From assembly GCA_031276865.1 (NCBI GenBank), contig JAISMF010000107.1, positions 1 through 53,248 of the forward strand: DNA of 53,248 nt, written 5' to 3'. A program made the translations under genes and the position numbers. Position 1 is the first letter of the stretch, and the number at the start of each line of letters is the position of its first letter. Below the pieces are notes generated by a model. That model did no database searches, was not told where the DNA came from, and saw only the letters and a list, made by a program, of their open reading frames with translations. This DNA is from Deltaproteobacteria bacterium. GTDB lineage: Bacteria; Desulfobacterota; Desulfarculia; Adiutricales; Adiutricaceae. This document shows, in pieces, positions 26,809 to 36,277 of the stretch.

Positions 26809-28101
26809 ATGGATAAAGAGAGGAAAAACCCCATCGCGCTTTTCCGTCCGGCGGACTTTCCCGCAAACGGAAGCGGCCCCGGGGAAGACGGGGAGAGCGT
26901 CCGCGTGGTATGGGACGATCGCGGCCGGAAAGCCGCCGATCTCGTGAGGGACTGCGTCGCCCAGCTCGAGCGGCGCCTCCATGAACTCTTCCCCCGCTGG
27001 TACGGCCTCGAATTTCCGGAAAAGGGAAAAAAGGATCCAGGCGAGTTCGACTGGGGGGCGGAAATCGTAAAAAAAGCGCGGACGATTCCCGAGGCCGACC
27101 TCGTCTGGCTGAACTCCGCTCTTCGCCGCCAATCGCGTAGGCTTCCACCCCCGTTCGCGGACAATCTGCCGCTGGAAATTCAACTGCGGCAGAGCGAACT
27201 CGCCCTTTTCAACAAACTCGAAATTATAAGGATAATCTTGGATAGTCGGACGACGGACGATTACCGCCGCCTCAAAGCCTTTTCCAAGGGAGTCCTTTGG
27301 TTGTCCGATAAGAGCTCGAGCGCGGTCGAGGTCCACATCCCGGACAATCTGAAAGACCACCCGGGGTTGGAGACCGTCCTCAATTACGCCGGGGACTTCC
27401 ATCCGGTCGAAACGAGCCCCGGGGAACCCCCAAAAAAGAGGGACGAAGCGGAGGCCGCGCCCTCCAACGGAGGAGGGAACTCTCGGGAAAAGCCGGAAGG
27501 CGGTAAAAAACTCGGGAGCGAAGAGAAGGAGGACGAGGCGGAAAACGCGAAGGCGAAAGGAGAGGAAGAAAGCGGAGAGGGAACGCCGGCCTCAAGACGG
27601 GATGAAAGGGGGAAGGGAAAACCAGGCGCCGAAGGCTCGGACGGGAGGCCGAGAGAGCGGAGAATTTCGGAAGAGGGAGGAGAAGAGGCGGAAGCGGGAA
27701 AACCCTCGAAAAAATGGGGAACCAAGGCGCCCGGCTTTCCCGACATAACCGGGGCTCCGCACCCTTTAAGCCTGGGGGAGAAGCTCCTGAGCGCACGCAT
27801 CTCCCAAGACCCTTTCCTGAAACCCCTCTTCACCTTCAACACCCCCGTGACGACCAGGGACGGCTCGAAGTTTATCGTCGATCTCCTGTGGCGGAAGGGG
27901 AGGCTCGTGGTGGAAGTGGACAGCTACCGCCATCACGGGCATAAGAAAGCCTTCCGGGAGGACAGGCGGCGGGACTATCTCCTTTTCCTGTCCGGCTACC
28001 AAGTGCTGCGGCTGACCACCGGGGAGATAAAAAAATCCGTGAAGGACGCGGCGAAAAAGATTGAAAATGTAGTCAAATTCATCGCTAAAAAAAATAGATA
28101 G
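26809..28101 (+). CDS. DUF559-type (PD-(D/E)XK-like) nuclease-domain protein
   Basis: A 430-residue protein in three parts: an N-terminal helical region (about 1-205), a strongly charged low-complexity linker of ~120 residues (Glu, Lys, Gly, Arg), and a C-terminal domain. The latter reads KFIVDLLWRKGRLVVEVDSY, then RHHGHKK, then RDYLLFLSGYQVLRLT. The Asp...Glu-x-Asp pattern and the following YQVLR strand match the DUF559 / Vsr-like endonuclease fold. Targets are unknown. I chose the ATG at 26809 with GAGGG upstream. The longer open frame over rarA is an overlap artefact. It lies 188 bases after rarA. The last 60 bases turn AT-rich. Confidence 0.7.
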   Translation: MDKERKNPIALFRPADFPANGSGPGEDGESVRVVWDDRGRKAADLVRDCVAQLERRLHELFPRWYGLEFPEKGKKDPGEFDWGAEIVKKARTIPEADLVWLNSALRRQSRRLPPPFADNLPLEIQLRQSELALFNKLEIIRIILDSRTTDDYRRLKAFSKGVLWLSDKSSSAVEVHIPDNLKDHPGLETVLNYAGDFHPVETSPGEPPKKRDEAEAAPSNGGGNSREKPEGGKKLGSEEKEDEAENAKAKGEEESGEGTPASRRDERGKGKPGAEGSDGRPRERRISEEGGEEAEAGKPSKKWGTKAPGFPDITGAPHPLSLGEKLLSARISQDPFLKPLFTFNTPVTTRDGSKFIVDLLWRKGRLVVEVDSYRHHGHKKAFREDRRRDYLLFLSGYQVLRLTTGEIKKSVKDAAKKIENVVKFIAKKNR

Positions 28102-28489
28102 ACATAGATAAGCTTAGTTCATTCTTACTAAACGACGTTGAAAGTAAAATAAGAAAAGCGCGCATGTTTTTTCTAAATTAAACATAATTACTACTCATCT
28201 TTGAAAAGAAACGTCCCCAATATTTTTTCCCGCGCCGCGAAATTGTGGTATATTAAGTTTTTAAAAAGGCTCCCCGAATCAGCCGTCTTCAAAGGAAAAT
28301 CGCTCCATCTAACGAAGGCCGCTTGCTAAGGAGCGGGAAGCGCTCCGGTTTCTCTTCCGGTTGAAGAGCCTGTATTTTTTTCTAGCGTGGACATTCAATT
28401 CTTTACCCCAGCCGTTAATATTTAATCATATATGCGTTTAAATTATAATAAATAGCGTAAAATATCACTAATCAAATCAAGTGTCGCCA
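28102..28489. promoter_or_regulatory. Intergenic region with promoter for the ATPase cassette
   Basis: Contains a hairpin-plus-T-run terminator (28330-28380) and, after it, a promoter-like pair: TTAATC at 28422-28427 and TATAAT at 28444-28449 with 16-base spacing. The -10 is perfect and the -35 poor. Transcription would start about 30 bases before the ATG at 28490. The terminator separates the nuclease-domain gene from the cassette, so they are probably not one transcript. Confidence 0.45.
28330..28380 (+). terminator. Double hairpin terminator
   Basis: GGAGCG (28330-28335) pairs with CGCTCC (28341-28346). CTCTTC (28352-28357) pairs with GAAGAG (28363-28368) and is followed by cctgtATTTTTT. 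It lies 230 bases after the nuclease-domain gene and just ahead of the ATPase cassette promoter. Confidence 0.55.
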
Positions 28490-31400
28490 ATGACGTCCAA
28501 ACCATTAACATCCGAAGAAAACGACAAAGCCTTAGCCGCTTTCAAGTTGATCGACTTTAATTCCGTCACCCGTCTTAAGGATATCTATCAACCTTTGAAA
28601 TACGATGTGCCGGAAATTCACGCAAATATTAAAGAAGTATTACGAATAACTATAACGAAGTTAAAAAACAATTCTGAGGATAAGAAATCCGAACTGGTCA
28701 TCCCCCTAATCGGAAGCGCCGGCACCGGAAAAACTCATTTGATGAGCCATCTGTATAATCTCGCCCGGGAAAATAACGGTTTTTTCATCGCGACTGATTT
28801 TTTGGAAACAAACACAATAGCAAACGACATAAATATAGCGGCATGCAAAATATTCAGCGCTAAAAATTCATTATTCACCAACCAATTGACGGAACTGATC
28901 AAAAATATTTTAATCGAATCGAATATAAAATTTGAAAGAGATTTGGAACAATCGTTGGGAAATATGCCCTTCTCTGATAGATGCGGCCTCATCGATAATG
29001 TTTCCGACAAATTGTTCGCAAAATACCGCGCCGAAACACAACTGTTTTCGGACATAATTAAAGCCGTATTCTTCTTGGCATCGGACAGACTCGATGAATC
29101 CAAAAAATCAGCGTCATGGCTCAAAAGCCTAGACGTGAAAGATTTAAACCCTGTAAATCTTAAATTTGATAAACCGTATGAAACACCGGAACCAATCCTT
29201 AAAGGATTAACGTGGTTAATGTCCTTAAACGGAGGTTTTACCGTTATTGTCATAGATCAGGTGGACGCATTCCCCGATGAAACGAAATATGAGGATAAAA
29301 ATACGGAAATCAAGCACTCGCGGTTAGGCGCGACGTTAAGCAGGTTTCATAGCGATACTTACCGAACTTTAGCTGTATTATCCACCCATAGCGATGCTTG
29401 GTTGGAATTCTCCAGAGTAACCTTGCAGTCATATCTGGATAGATTCAAAGAACCGCCGCTTTATATGACTCAGACGACAAAAGCTGAATTATCAGAAAAA
29501 ATCATAGAGAAACGACTGAAAGACGCGTATCAAAAAGCGGGATTCACGCCGGAGTATGGAACTTGGCCTTTTCCAAAACCTTTTTTTGAAAAAAAAACCG
29601 GACTGAGCCCAAGAGAAATATTGAAAAAATGTAATGAATATATTCAATCTTGTTTAAAATCCGGCCTTCCATTTGAATGGCCGGGCCTAGGAGGTATAGA
29701 TATACCTCTCCCTACAGTAACTGAATTATTTGAACACATAAGCAATAACTTTGATGTAAATACAATAAATAACGAAGAAGAATTCTGGAAAAAAGTTTTT
29801 CCTTTACTAAATGATTGTTTCAAATCGGATGACAAAAACCGGATATTAAATTTTGAGCATCAACTTCATTTTCCATCCTTGCGTCTTACAACAAAAGATT
29901 CATCTGGCGCGACCAAGAGCCTCTCGCTCTGGGCGATTACGGACCAAAACATAGCGGATATTAAAAAAATTATTGAAAAGGCGCTTGACGATCACATAAC
30001 GGATAATATAAATAAAAATAAAATAGCTATCTGCCGCTTTAACGATATACAAATGAGTAAAGCGGAGGAAAACATAATTCAAAAATTAAATCAGCGAAAC
30101 GGGGATATTTTTATTCCGGATGATAATCAAATAAGAGAGCTTCAAGCTCTCATCGAAGTGTATAAAAAATATCCTGAAACCTGGAACGGATGGGTTAACG
30201 ACTATAATCCCCTAAAAAAGATAAAGTATTTAAGAGACGAGTTTGACTGGCTGCTCGTTGAAAACGAGATTCAAAACTTTGAAATAGGAATAGCTAGAAA
30301 AATTCCAAGTAATGAAGTGTTACCTATTTCAAGTGACGATTTAAGAAGACATACGGCTATATTCGGGAGCACGGGATCCGGAAAAACAGTACTACTGAGA
30401 CGAATCTTGGAAGAAACCGCGTTACGGAATATACCCTGTATTGTGATTGATGTGAAAGGAGATTTGACAACTATTGGAGAACAATGGAAAACTAAGCCGC
30501 CAGGATGGGAGAGTGAAGATGATTCTAGAGCTAAAGAGTATTTCAAAAAAACTGAAACGGTTATCTGGACTCCGGATAATGAAAACGGGAATCAGTTCAG
30601 CCTGCCTCTGTTTTTAGAACTGCGCGAATTTAAAAATGACAGTTCGGAACTTAAATCAGCGAAGGACGAAAATTGCGCTGTTCTCCAAAAAATAATTGAG
30701 AGAAGAATTAAACATGGAGAAAATGCTGTTTTGCATCACGTAATGGAACGTATTGCGAATAATGATACTCATTTTAATATCACCAATCTGCAGAGAGAAA
30801 TAGAAACGTTTATTGATGACGATGACGATAACGAAAATATTACTGAAAGCATGAGACGTGGAGCAGGCACGATCCTTGAATCTATAAAAAATTTAAGATT
30901 CACTCATACGCATATATTCGAGGAACATTTTAATAATATATCTGAATTGATAAAATCCGATTCAAACAAAACTAAAATTTCAGTTTTAACGTTATGTCCC
31001 GTCAACAATGATAAAAAAAAGCAAATTATAGTTGAAAATATCTTAAATTCCTTCTACACGTTCATCAAGAATAATCACCCACAATTTTTAAACGCTATGC
31101 TTTTTATTGACGAGGCTCATAATTTTGTTCCGTCCAGAAAGACAACGCGAGCCTCCGACATAATTTTAAAAATCGCCGCCGAATCACGCCAGTACGGTTT
31201 CGGCATGGTGCTGGCCACGCAAAGCGTGAATGGCATTGATACCCGTGTAGCGAACTGCTGCAACACCAAATTTATCGGGAAACAAACATCTCCAGCTTAC
31301 ATTAAAGCCGCGGAAGAAACGCTGGGAGCGAAAAATACCGGAGTCAACAAACTTAATGTTGGAAATTTCCTTTTAAAAATGAATAATACTCCGCCTACCA

Positions 31401-31522
31401 AACCGTTTATAAAAGTAAAAACTCCTCAGTGTTTTTCCCATGCGCCATCAAATCCTCCATCTATTGAGGTAATCCTGAAAATGGCCCGCCAGTCACGCAA
31501 ATTAACAAATAAAGAAGATTAA
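28490..31522 (+). CDS. Two-domain ATPase: N-terminal AAA plus C-terminal HerA/DUF87 motor
   Basis: A 1010-residue soluble protein with two P-loop modules. The first has Walker A GSAGTGKT at about 75-82 and a Walker-B-like strand VIVIDQVDAF near 250. The second has FGSTGSGKT at about 625-633, IPCIVIDVKGDLTTI, Walker B FIDEAHNF (Asp874, Glu875) and LATQS, the pattern of HerA/VirB4-like DUF87 translocases. Such motors pump or thread DNA. The first ~600 residues are paralogous to the whole protein encoded at 32209: KGLTWLMSLNGGFTV matches KGLTWLFSLNGSFTV, and the TWPFPKPFFE and PREILK blocks recur. Base composition is far more AT-rich than neighbouring genes. No clear ribosome site; a GTG at 28481 is the alternative start. 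System unknown. Confidence 0.85.
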   Translation: MTSKPLTSEENDKALAAFKLIDFNSVTRLKDIYQPLKYDVPEIHANIKEVLRITITKLKNNSEDKKSELVIPLIGSAGTGKTHLMSHLYNLARENNGFFIATDFLETNTIANDINIAACKIFSAKNSLFTNQLTELIKNILIESNIKFERDLEQSLGNMPFSDRCGLIDNVSDKLFAKYRAETQLFSDIIKAVFFLASDRLDESKKSASWLKSLDVKDLNPVNLKFDKPYETPEPILKGLTWLMSLNGGFTVIVIDQVDAFPDETKYEDKNTEIKHSRLGATLSRFHSDTYRTLAVLSTHSDAWLEFSRVTLQSYLDRFKEPPLYMTQTTKAELSEKIIEKRLKDAYQKAGFTPEYGTWPFPKPFFEKKTGLSPREILKKCNEYIQSCLKSGLPFEWPGLGGIDIPLPTVTELFEHISNNFDVNTINNEEEFWKKVFPLLNDCFKSDDKNRILNFEHQLHFPSLRLTTKDSSGATKSLSLWAITDQNIADIKKIIEKALDDHITDNINKNKIAICRFNDIQMSKAEENIIQKLNQRNGDIFIPDDNQIRELQALIEVYKKYPETWNGWVNDYNPLKKIKYLRDEFDWLLVENEIQNFEIGIARKIPSNEVLPISSDDLRRHTAIFGSTGSGKTVLLRRILEETALRNIPCIVIDVKGDLTTIGEQWKTKPPGWESEDDSRAKEYFKKTETVIWTPDNENGNQFSLPLFLELREFKNDSSELKSAKDENCAVLQKIIERRIKHGENAVLHHVMERIANNDTHFNITNLQREIETFIDDDDDNENITESMRRGAGTILESIKNLRFTHTHIFEEHFNNISELIKSDSNKTKISVLTLCPVNNDKKKQIIVENILNSFYTFIKNNHPQFLNAMLFIDEAHNFVPSRKTTRASDIILKIAAESRQYGFGMVLATQSVNGIDTRVANCCNTKFIGKQTSPAYIKAAEETLGAKNTGVNKLNVGNFLLKMNNTPPTKPFIKVKTPQCFSHAPSNPPSIEVILKMARQSRKLTNKED

Positions 31523-31556
31523 AATCAATTATTCACGAGTATAAATGGAGGTTGAT

Positions 31557-32189
31557 ATGAAAGAAGAACTAAAACCGATGTTAAAAGTTTATTTGATAGA
31601 TCTTTTATCTAGGGGAGGATCCATTTTCCAGAAAGATTTTATCAATCCGGCTTACAAATCCGACAAAAAGAAAGAGCTTTTAAAACTAAAGCTTATTTCC
31701 GAGGAAAAATCAGTACTACCTGGTCATATCAGAACGACCGAACTGAAACTCACCGAGAACGGGTGGAAATATCTTGAAAATAATTTAAGCTTCCCCCTCA
31801 AATCTGGATCGAAATCGGTGGCGGTTATATTTTCGCGTCTCCTCGAGAATATCTCGGCCAACGTCAAATCGAAAAACATATCGTTCGTTGATATTTTCAC
31901 TAAAACTCCCAATGGGTTGACCCCGGAAAAATTGCTTGAGAAAATCAGGATGATAAGTAATGATCACAAATCATTATTCATGCCAGGAGGCGGACTCAGG
32001 ATTTCCACTCTGGTTAAATTTTTACCCGGAGCGTCTAGCGAGAATATCCGCTTCTGCCTTTTAGAACTCCAGAAGCAGGGACACCTGGTTCTCTACCGAT
32101 TTGACAATCCGGGTATGCTTACGGATGAAGACAGAAAAGCCCTGATCTTGGTCGCCGGCGAGCCCAGGCATTACATGTTTATAACATAA
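31557..32189 (+). CDS. Probable double winged-helix protein
   Basis: A 210-residue protein between the two ATPase genes. The N-terminal ~75 residues (VYLIDLLSRGGSIFQKDFIN through LTENGWKYLENNL) look like a winged helix. The C-terminal ~80 residues (LRISTLVKFLPGASSENI, FCLLELQKQGHLVLYRF) look like a second. It probably binds DNA or acts as an adaptor for the ATPases; this is inference from pattern, not a family match. I chose the ATG at 31557 because GGAGGT lies five to eight bases upstream. An ATG twelve bases earlier overlaps that ribosome site. It lies 35 bases after the first ATPase gene and 20 before the second, so the three form an operon. Confidence 0.7.
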   Translation: MKEELKPMLKVYLIDLLSRGGSIFQKDFINPAYKSDKKKELLKLKLISEEKSVLPGHIRTTELKLTENGWKYLENNLSFPLKSGSKSVAVIFSRLLENISANVKSKNISFVDIFTKTPNGLTPEKLLEKIRMISNDHKSLFMPGGGLRISTLVKFLPGASSENIRFCLLELQKQGHLVLYRFDNPGMLTDEDRKALILVAGEPRHYMFIT

Positions 32190-32208
32190 CACACCAAAAA
32201 TCATACCC

Positions 32209-34062
32209 ATGACAAAAGATAATCCTGATATATCAAATTCGCTGAAAGCGATAGAGAGTATCAATATCAAAACGGTTCGTATTATACGCGATGTCATGGA
32301 TGTGACGCCCGAAAATGTTCCAGAAATTCACGCCTCCGTAAAAGAGGAATTTGAAAAAAGAATTTCATCCATATCCGAATCTATAAATTTCAGATCACAA
32401 TTATTCCTTCCCGTCATTGGTACGGCAGGATCTGGGAAAACACATCTTCTAACGGACCTTTACCTGACAACCGAGAAATATAACGGTATTTTCATACCTA
32501 TAGATATTTCTCGAACTAACAATTTTTATTCCATAGCTAATTCTCACATATTGGACGCTTTAGAAAAGAAACTAAAATACAACCGGACCCAGCTTTCTAG
32601 AGCGCTTTCAAATCTTTTAAATCACCTAAAATTTACTCAAATACCTGACGATATAGAGGATCGCTTACGCTCTTTAAATGTGGACAAACTGCTAAAGATC
32701 GTATATGAGGTTTTGAAAAAAATGGAATCCGTATGCGTACTGGAACATTTTCAATACGGAGATGTTGTCAGGGCGCTTTTTCTTCTCACATCGGAAAACA
32801 GGCGAGTTTCCACTATTGGCTTCAATATCATTACAAATATCAAGTTAGACGACGAAGAAATGAAAGAGTTCGGGATACTGAGGGAGGAAACGGAACCGGA
32901 AATTGTTTTCAAAGGTTTGACGTGGCTCTTTTCGTTGAACGGATCTTTCACCGTCTTCGGAATCGATCAGTTCGACTCGCTTATAAAAGCCGAGTTTCAA
33001 CCACAGGTAACAGATAAAAACAATATTCTTCCCGCAGTCGTGAAATCGCATAACCTGGTTACTCTGTTTTTAAACGCATTGAAAAACATTCATGCTTATT
33101 CTCCTAGAGTGTTCTGCGTTTTAACGATATTCAACGACACATGGGTAAAATTAAATTCATCTCAATATTACAGAAGTATACTCTCTAAAATTTTCGACAC
33201 CCCTTTACCGCTGGAACCCGTAAAAAGCGTAAGTCAGGCGAAGAATCTTATTTTTAAAATTCTAAATCATGCTTATCAAAAATACTCGGTGATTCCTCCT
33301 TATAAAACATGGCCGTTCCCCGAATCTTTCTTTGAATCCAAAGAAGGAATTTTCCCCCGCGAAATATTGAAAAGAGCGGCAGAACATATCTTGGAATGCA
33401 AGTTAAGAAGAGAGGTTTCCGAATGGCCTTTCCGGAAAAAACAGCCCCAGGGCGAATTCGATGAGATGGAAATTCTCTACAACGACCTTTTAAAAAGCCA
33501 AGATCTTTCTAGGATTAAGGATAAAGACGCGGAAATATCTTTTTGGCGCCCGGCTCTAATCGCCTTCGCGGAATGCTTCGCCGCCGAAAACTCCGGCGCG
33601 GCTGATGGTTTTTCCGTGGCGCCCGAGTATCAGGATCAAGTCAATTCGAAAAGACCGACCGCCGACGTGAAAATAGTCCTCTACCATGACGGAGTGGTGG
33701 TTCACACATTGTCCATATGGGCGATTTTGCAAACGCAGTGGAAGGCCGTCGTCAGCAGGGTGAAGGGCGCGGTCGACGGTTCCGGAATAAACAAACGGTA
33801 TCCTAACCGTAAACTGGCCGTGATTCACTTCGAGAGTCTTTCCAAAAATCCGTCCACCCTGAAGGAATGGGATAAATTCGTTAAAAACGGCGGAATAGAC
33901 GTAATTCCCGACGACACGTCTCTCTCCCTGTTTTACGCCTTGAAGTCAGTCAGGGAGAAATACCCCGATTTGTTTTCAAAGTGGGCGGGTCGGGGAAAAC
34001 GCTCTCTAGAAAACGCCTCGCTGCGGGAATGCCTGGAGGAAATCCTCCGCCTCCTTGGCTGA
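32209..34062 (+). CDS. AAA ATPase paralogous to the N-terminal part of the 28490 protein
   Basis: A 617-residue soluble ATPase with Walker A GTAGSGKT at 71-78 and the Walker-B-like VFGIDQFDSL. It aligns over its whole length with the first ~600 residues of the protein at 28490: PEIHASVKEEF with PEIHANIKEVL, the SLNG-F-TV strand, TWPFPESFFESKEGIFPREI, and IPDDTSL near the end. It lacks the HerA module, ending 45 residues after the IPDD block. The arrangement suggests duplication followed by loss or gain of the motor domain, and hetero-oligomers are plausible. Base composition shifts from AT-rich at the 5' end to GC-rich in the last ~550 bases, near the level of the neighbours. It ends 45 bases from a convergent gene. 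Confidence 0.82.
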   Translation: MTKDNPDISNSLKAIESINIKTVRIIRDVMDVTPENVPEIHASVKEEFEKRISSISESINFRSQLFLPVIGTAGSGKTHLLTDLYLTTEKYNGIFIPIDISRTNNFYSIANSHILDALEKKLKYNRTQLSRALSNLLNHLKFTQIPDDIEDRLRSLNVDKLLKIVYEVLKKMESVCVLEHFQYGDVVRALFLLTSENRRVSTIGFNIITNIKLDDEEMKEFGILREETEPEIVFKGLTWLFSLNGSFTVFGIDQFDSLIKAEFQPQVTDKNNILPAVVKSHNLVTLFLNALKNIHAYSPRVFCVLTIFNDTWVKLNSSQYYRSILSKIFDTPLPLEPVKSVSQAKNLIFKILNHAYQKYSVIPPYKTWPFPESFFESKEGIFPREILKRAAEHILECKLRREVSEWPFRKKQPQGEFDEMEILYNDLLKSQDLSRIKDKDAEISFWRPALIAFAECFAAENSGAADGFSVAPEYQDQVNSKRPTADVKIVLYHDGVVVHTLSIWAILQTQWKAVVSRVKGAVDGSGINKRYPNRKLAVIHFESLSKNPSTLKEWDKFVKNGGIDVIPDDTSLSLFYALKSVREKYPDLFSKWAGRGKRSLENASLRECLEEILRLLG

Positions 34063-34107
34063 AAAAACCTAAATCGCGCTCCGTGCGGCGGACGAGGCTT
34101 TTAGCTT

Positions 34108-35340
34108 TCACTTCGATTTTTTCCCGGCGTCCACGGCGGTCACGTTCACCTGGACGGCGCCGTTGTCCGCAAGCGAAATGAATTTCTCCTTCGCCATGAT
34201 CCCTATCAGCCTTTTAAGCTGGAAGTCGGAGATGCCGAAGCACATGCTGTTTTTTAGAAACAAAAAGAATTTATCGTATCGCGGGGGGAATTTGCGGTCG
34301 GAGTAGGCCAAAAGGAGAAGCCTGATGTTTTTGGCCACCAGACCATCGTCCATGCGCTCGATGGGGGGATCGCTAAAGAGCATGCGGTAGTTCAAAAGCT
34401 TTTTCGAGGAATGGGTCTCGTACAATACATTGGGGATCAGCCCGTACCTTTCAATTAACCTGCGGTTCTTGCGGGAAAGCTTCTCCTTTTTCCCGAACTT
34501 TTTCTTTTTTTTCGGGCTGACGATTTTCTTATCCTCCGCCAAGACCGAGACGGGCGCTCCTCCGCCCTCGTTTGTGTCGATTAGAGCTTTCTCTTCTATA
34601 AGATCCTTCGCATCCTTCGAATCCTTCGGGTCTTCGCCCGCCTTGGTTTTTTTTATTTCCTGGACCTTGAGTAGAACTTCGGGATTGGTGAGCGTTAAAA
34701 TCTTGCGCGCCCTTTTAGGCATCTTCCGCTCGGGCGGGACTTTAGTTTCTTTTTTTTTCTTCTTCGCGGTCTTGGCCCGCGGCTTCGGACTCTTCTCGGC
34801 TGAATCCGCTAGGATTCCGAATCCGCCGACGAAGGCCCCCTCCCGCCGGCCGGAGCCCGGGGGGGGCGGATCCAGGGAAGGCGGCGCCTCGCCTCCGAGG
34901 GCGGCCTCCTCCCGGCGCCTCTCTTCGAGGGTTTTGGGCCACGGCGCCTTGAGACCTCTTTTCCCGCCCTCCGTTCCGGGCGCGTCTTTTGGGGCCGGAG
35001 CTTCTTCCGCCCCGCTTTCTTTTCGCCCGAAAGGACAAGCCGCGGCTTTCCCGGCGTCCGCGGCGAAGGGCGCCCCTTCAAGCGGATCGGCCGAGGCGCC
35101 TCCGGCGCCGCTGGCGGCCGCGGCGGGGCTCTTCTCCTTTAAAGCCCCGGACTTCCCTAAAGCCGCGGCCTTTTCCCCGTCCGCCGCCGGAGCCTTCTTT
35201 TTTCTCGGGAGGGGCGGGGATAGCTCCACCACCCTTTTTTTACCGGTTGGGCGCGGCTTCGGGGAGGCTTCCGGGAGGATGGCCGGAGCCTCTTTTTTCC
35301 CCGCCTTGGGGGGGGCTTTGGGAGCTTTCAGGTCGTCCAT
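34108..35340 (-). CDS. Low-complexity protein with conserved-looking C-terminal domain
   Basis: A 410-residue protein of unknown family. Residues 1-280 are low-complexity, rich in Lys, Ala, Pro, Gly and Glu, and probably disordered. The last ~125 residues (from about KKEKLSRKNRRLIERYGLIP) are ordinary, with hydrophobic periodicity: LVAKNIRLLLLAYSD, FFLFLKNSMCFGISDFQLKR and a final strand QVNVTAV. It looks like a compact helical domain, possibly winged-helix. There is no signal peptide or membrane segment. The strong positive charge suggests nucleic acid binding, but nothing more can be claimed. It is convergent with the ATPase cassette and may be cotranscribed with nothing; the next minus-strand gene upstream is 106 bases away. 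Confidence 0.65.
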   Translation of the reverse strand: MDDLKAPKAPPKAGKKEAPAILPEASPKPRPTGKKRVVELSPPLPRKKKAPAADGEKAAALGKSGALKEKSPAAAASGAGGASADPLEGAPFAADAGKAAACPFGRKESGAEEAPAPKDAPGTEGGKRGLKAPWPKTLEERRREEAALGGEAPPSLDPPPPGSGRREGAFVGGFGILADSAEKSPKPRAKTAKKKKKETKVPPERKMPKRARKILTLTNPEVLLKVQEIKKTKAGEDPKDSKDAKDLIEEKALIDTNEGGGAPVSVLAEDKKIVSPKKKKKFGKKEKLSRKNRRLIERYGLIPNVLYETHSSKKLLNYRMLFSDPPIERMDDGLVAKNIRLLLLAYSDRKFPPRYDKFFLFLKNSMCFGISDFQLKRLIGIMAKEKFISLADNGAVQVNVTAVDAGKKSK

Positions 35341-35445
35341 CAGCGCTTTTCCGGTGTTTTCCGGCTTCCGAGGAAGTCCAGCGACGCTTGTTCCGGAACG
35401 CCCCCCTTTAAAGTCGGGACGGGAGGCGTGACCGGGGTTTTAGTT

Positions 35446-36264
35446 TCAGCCCATGTACTCGGGGAGGTTGGGAGGAAGGAAGGTGGCCGGGCGTTTGGCC
35501 TCGGCGTTGCTGGCCACCATCATGGCCACCTCGTCTAAAAAATCGTCGTCGGCGAAGGTTCTGGCGTTGTGCGGACAGAGTTTCACGCAGGCGGCGCAGG
35601 CGATGCACTTCCCCGGATCGATGATCTTGGGGTCCCCGTTCTGGAAGGCGCCGACGGGGCAGTTGCGGACGCAGAGCCGGCAGGCCTCGCAGGCGTGGGG
35701 CCGCAAGGCGAAGTTCACGCTGGGGGGTATCCCGTAGTTGCGCAACTGCGACTTGGGACCCCGGGCCAGGGCTTCCCGGGCGACCGCCCAGTTGCCGAAA
35801 AGGGTCTGCCTGATGCCCACCCCGAAGACCCGGGCCGACTCCTTGTCGGCGGAGTTGGGGCGGTCCCTCCCCAAAACGTGGGAATAGGAGTGCTCCCCCA
35901 CGAAGGCGGCCGCGGCCTTGACCTCGTAGTCGCGGTTCACGCAGAGATCGTAGAGCTCCAAAAGGGCGTCCCCGTAACCCACGTTTCCGTAGACCACCAC
36001 CGCGGCCACGGGCCTCCTGCCCTTGGGAAGCTGGACTAAGAACTCCCGCACCAGCCCCGGCAGCCTCCCGCCGTAGACGGGGAAGGCGAAGAGCACGAAC
36101 TCCGCCTCGTCCAAGAGCAGAGTCTTCGTCCTCTCGGTGGAAAGGGTGAGGTCGAACTCCCGGGGGTTGATGGCCAGTCCCTGGGCTATGCTTTTCGCGA
36201 CCGTCCTGGTGGTTCCGGTGGGGCTGAAATAAACGATGGTGTTCCGAATGACCTGGTGAGCCAT
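35446..36264 (-). CDS. EFR1-type flavodoxin/ferredoxin fusion protein
   Basis: A 272-residue redox protein. The N-terminal ~165 residues are flavodoxin-like, with the FMN phosphate loop SPTGTTRTVAKSIA near residue 14. The C-terminal part has two CxxCxxCxxxCP clusters (CEACRLCVRNCP and CIACAACVKLCP), each for a [4Fe-4S] centre. This order matches the EFR1 family ferrodoxins of anaerobes, which shuttle electrons in the cytoplasm. Partners are unknown. GGGGGAG lies about eight bases ahead of the ATG. It begins 13 bases after glgB ends, so the two are probably cotranscribed. Confidence 0.9.
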   Translation of the reverse strand: MAHQVIRNTIVYFSPTGTTRTVAKSIAQGLAINPREFDLTLSTERTKTLLLDEAEFVLFAFPVYGGRLPGLVREFLVQLPKGRRPVAAVVVYGNVGYGDALLELYDLCVNRDYEVKAAAAFVGEHSYSHVLGRDRPNSADKESARVFGVGIRQTLFGNWAVAREALARGPKSQLRNYGIPPSVNFALRPHACEACRLCVRNCPVGAFQNGDPKIIDPGKCIACAACVKLCPHNARTFADDDFLDEVAMMVASNAEAKRPATFLPPNLPEYMG

Positions 36265-36277
36265 CTAAAATCTCCCC

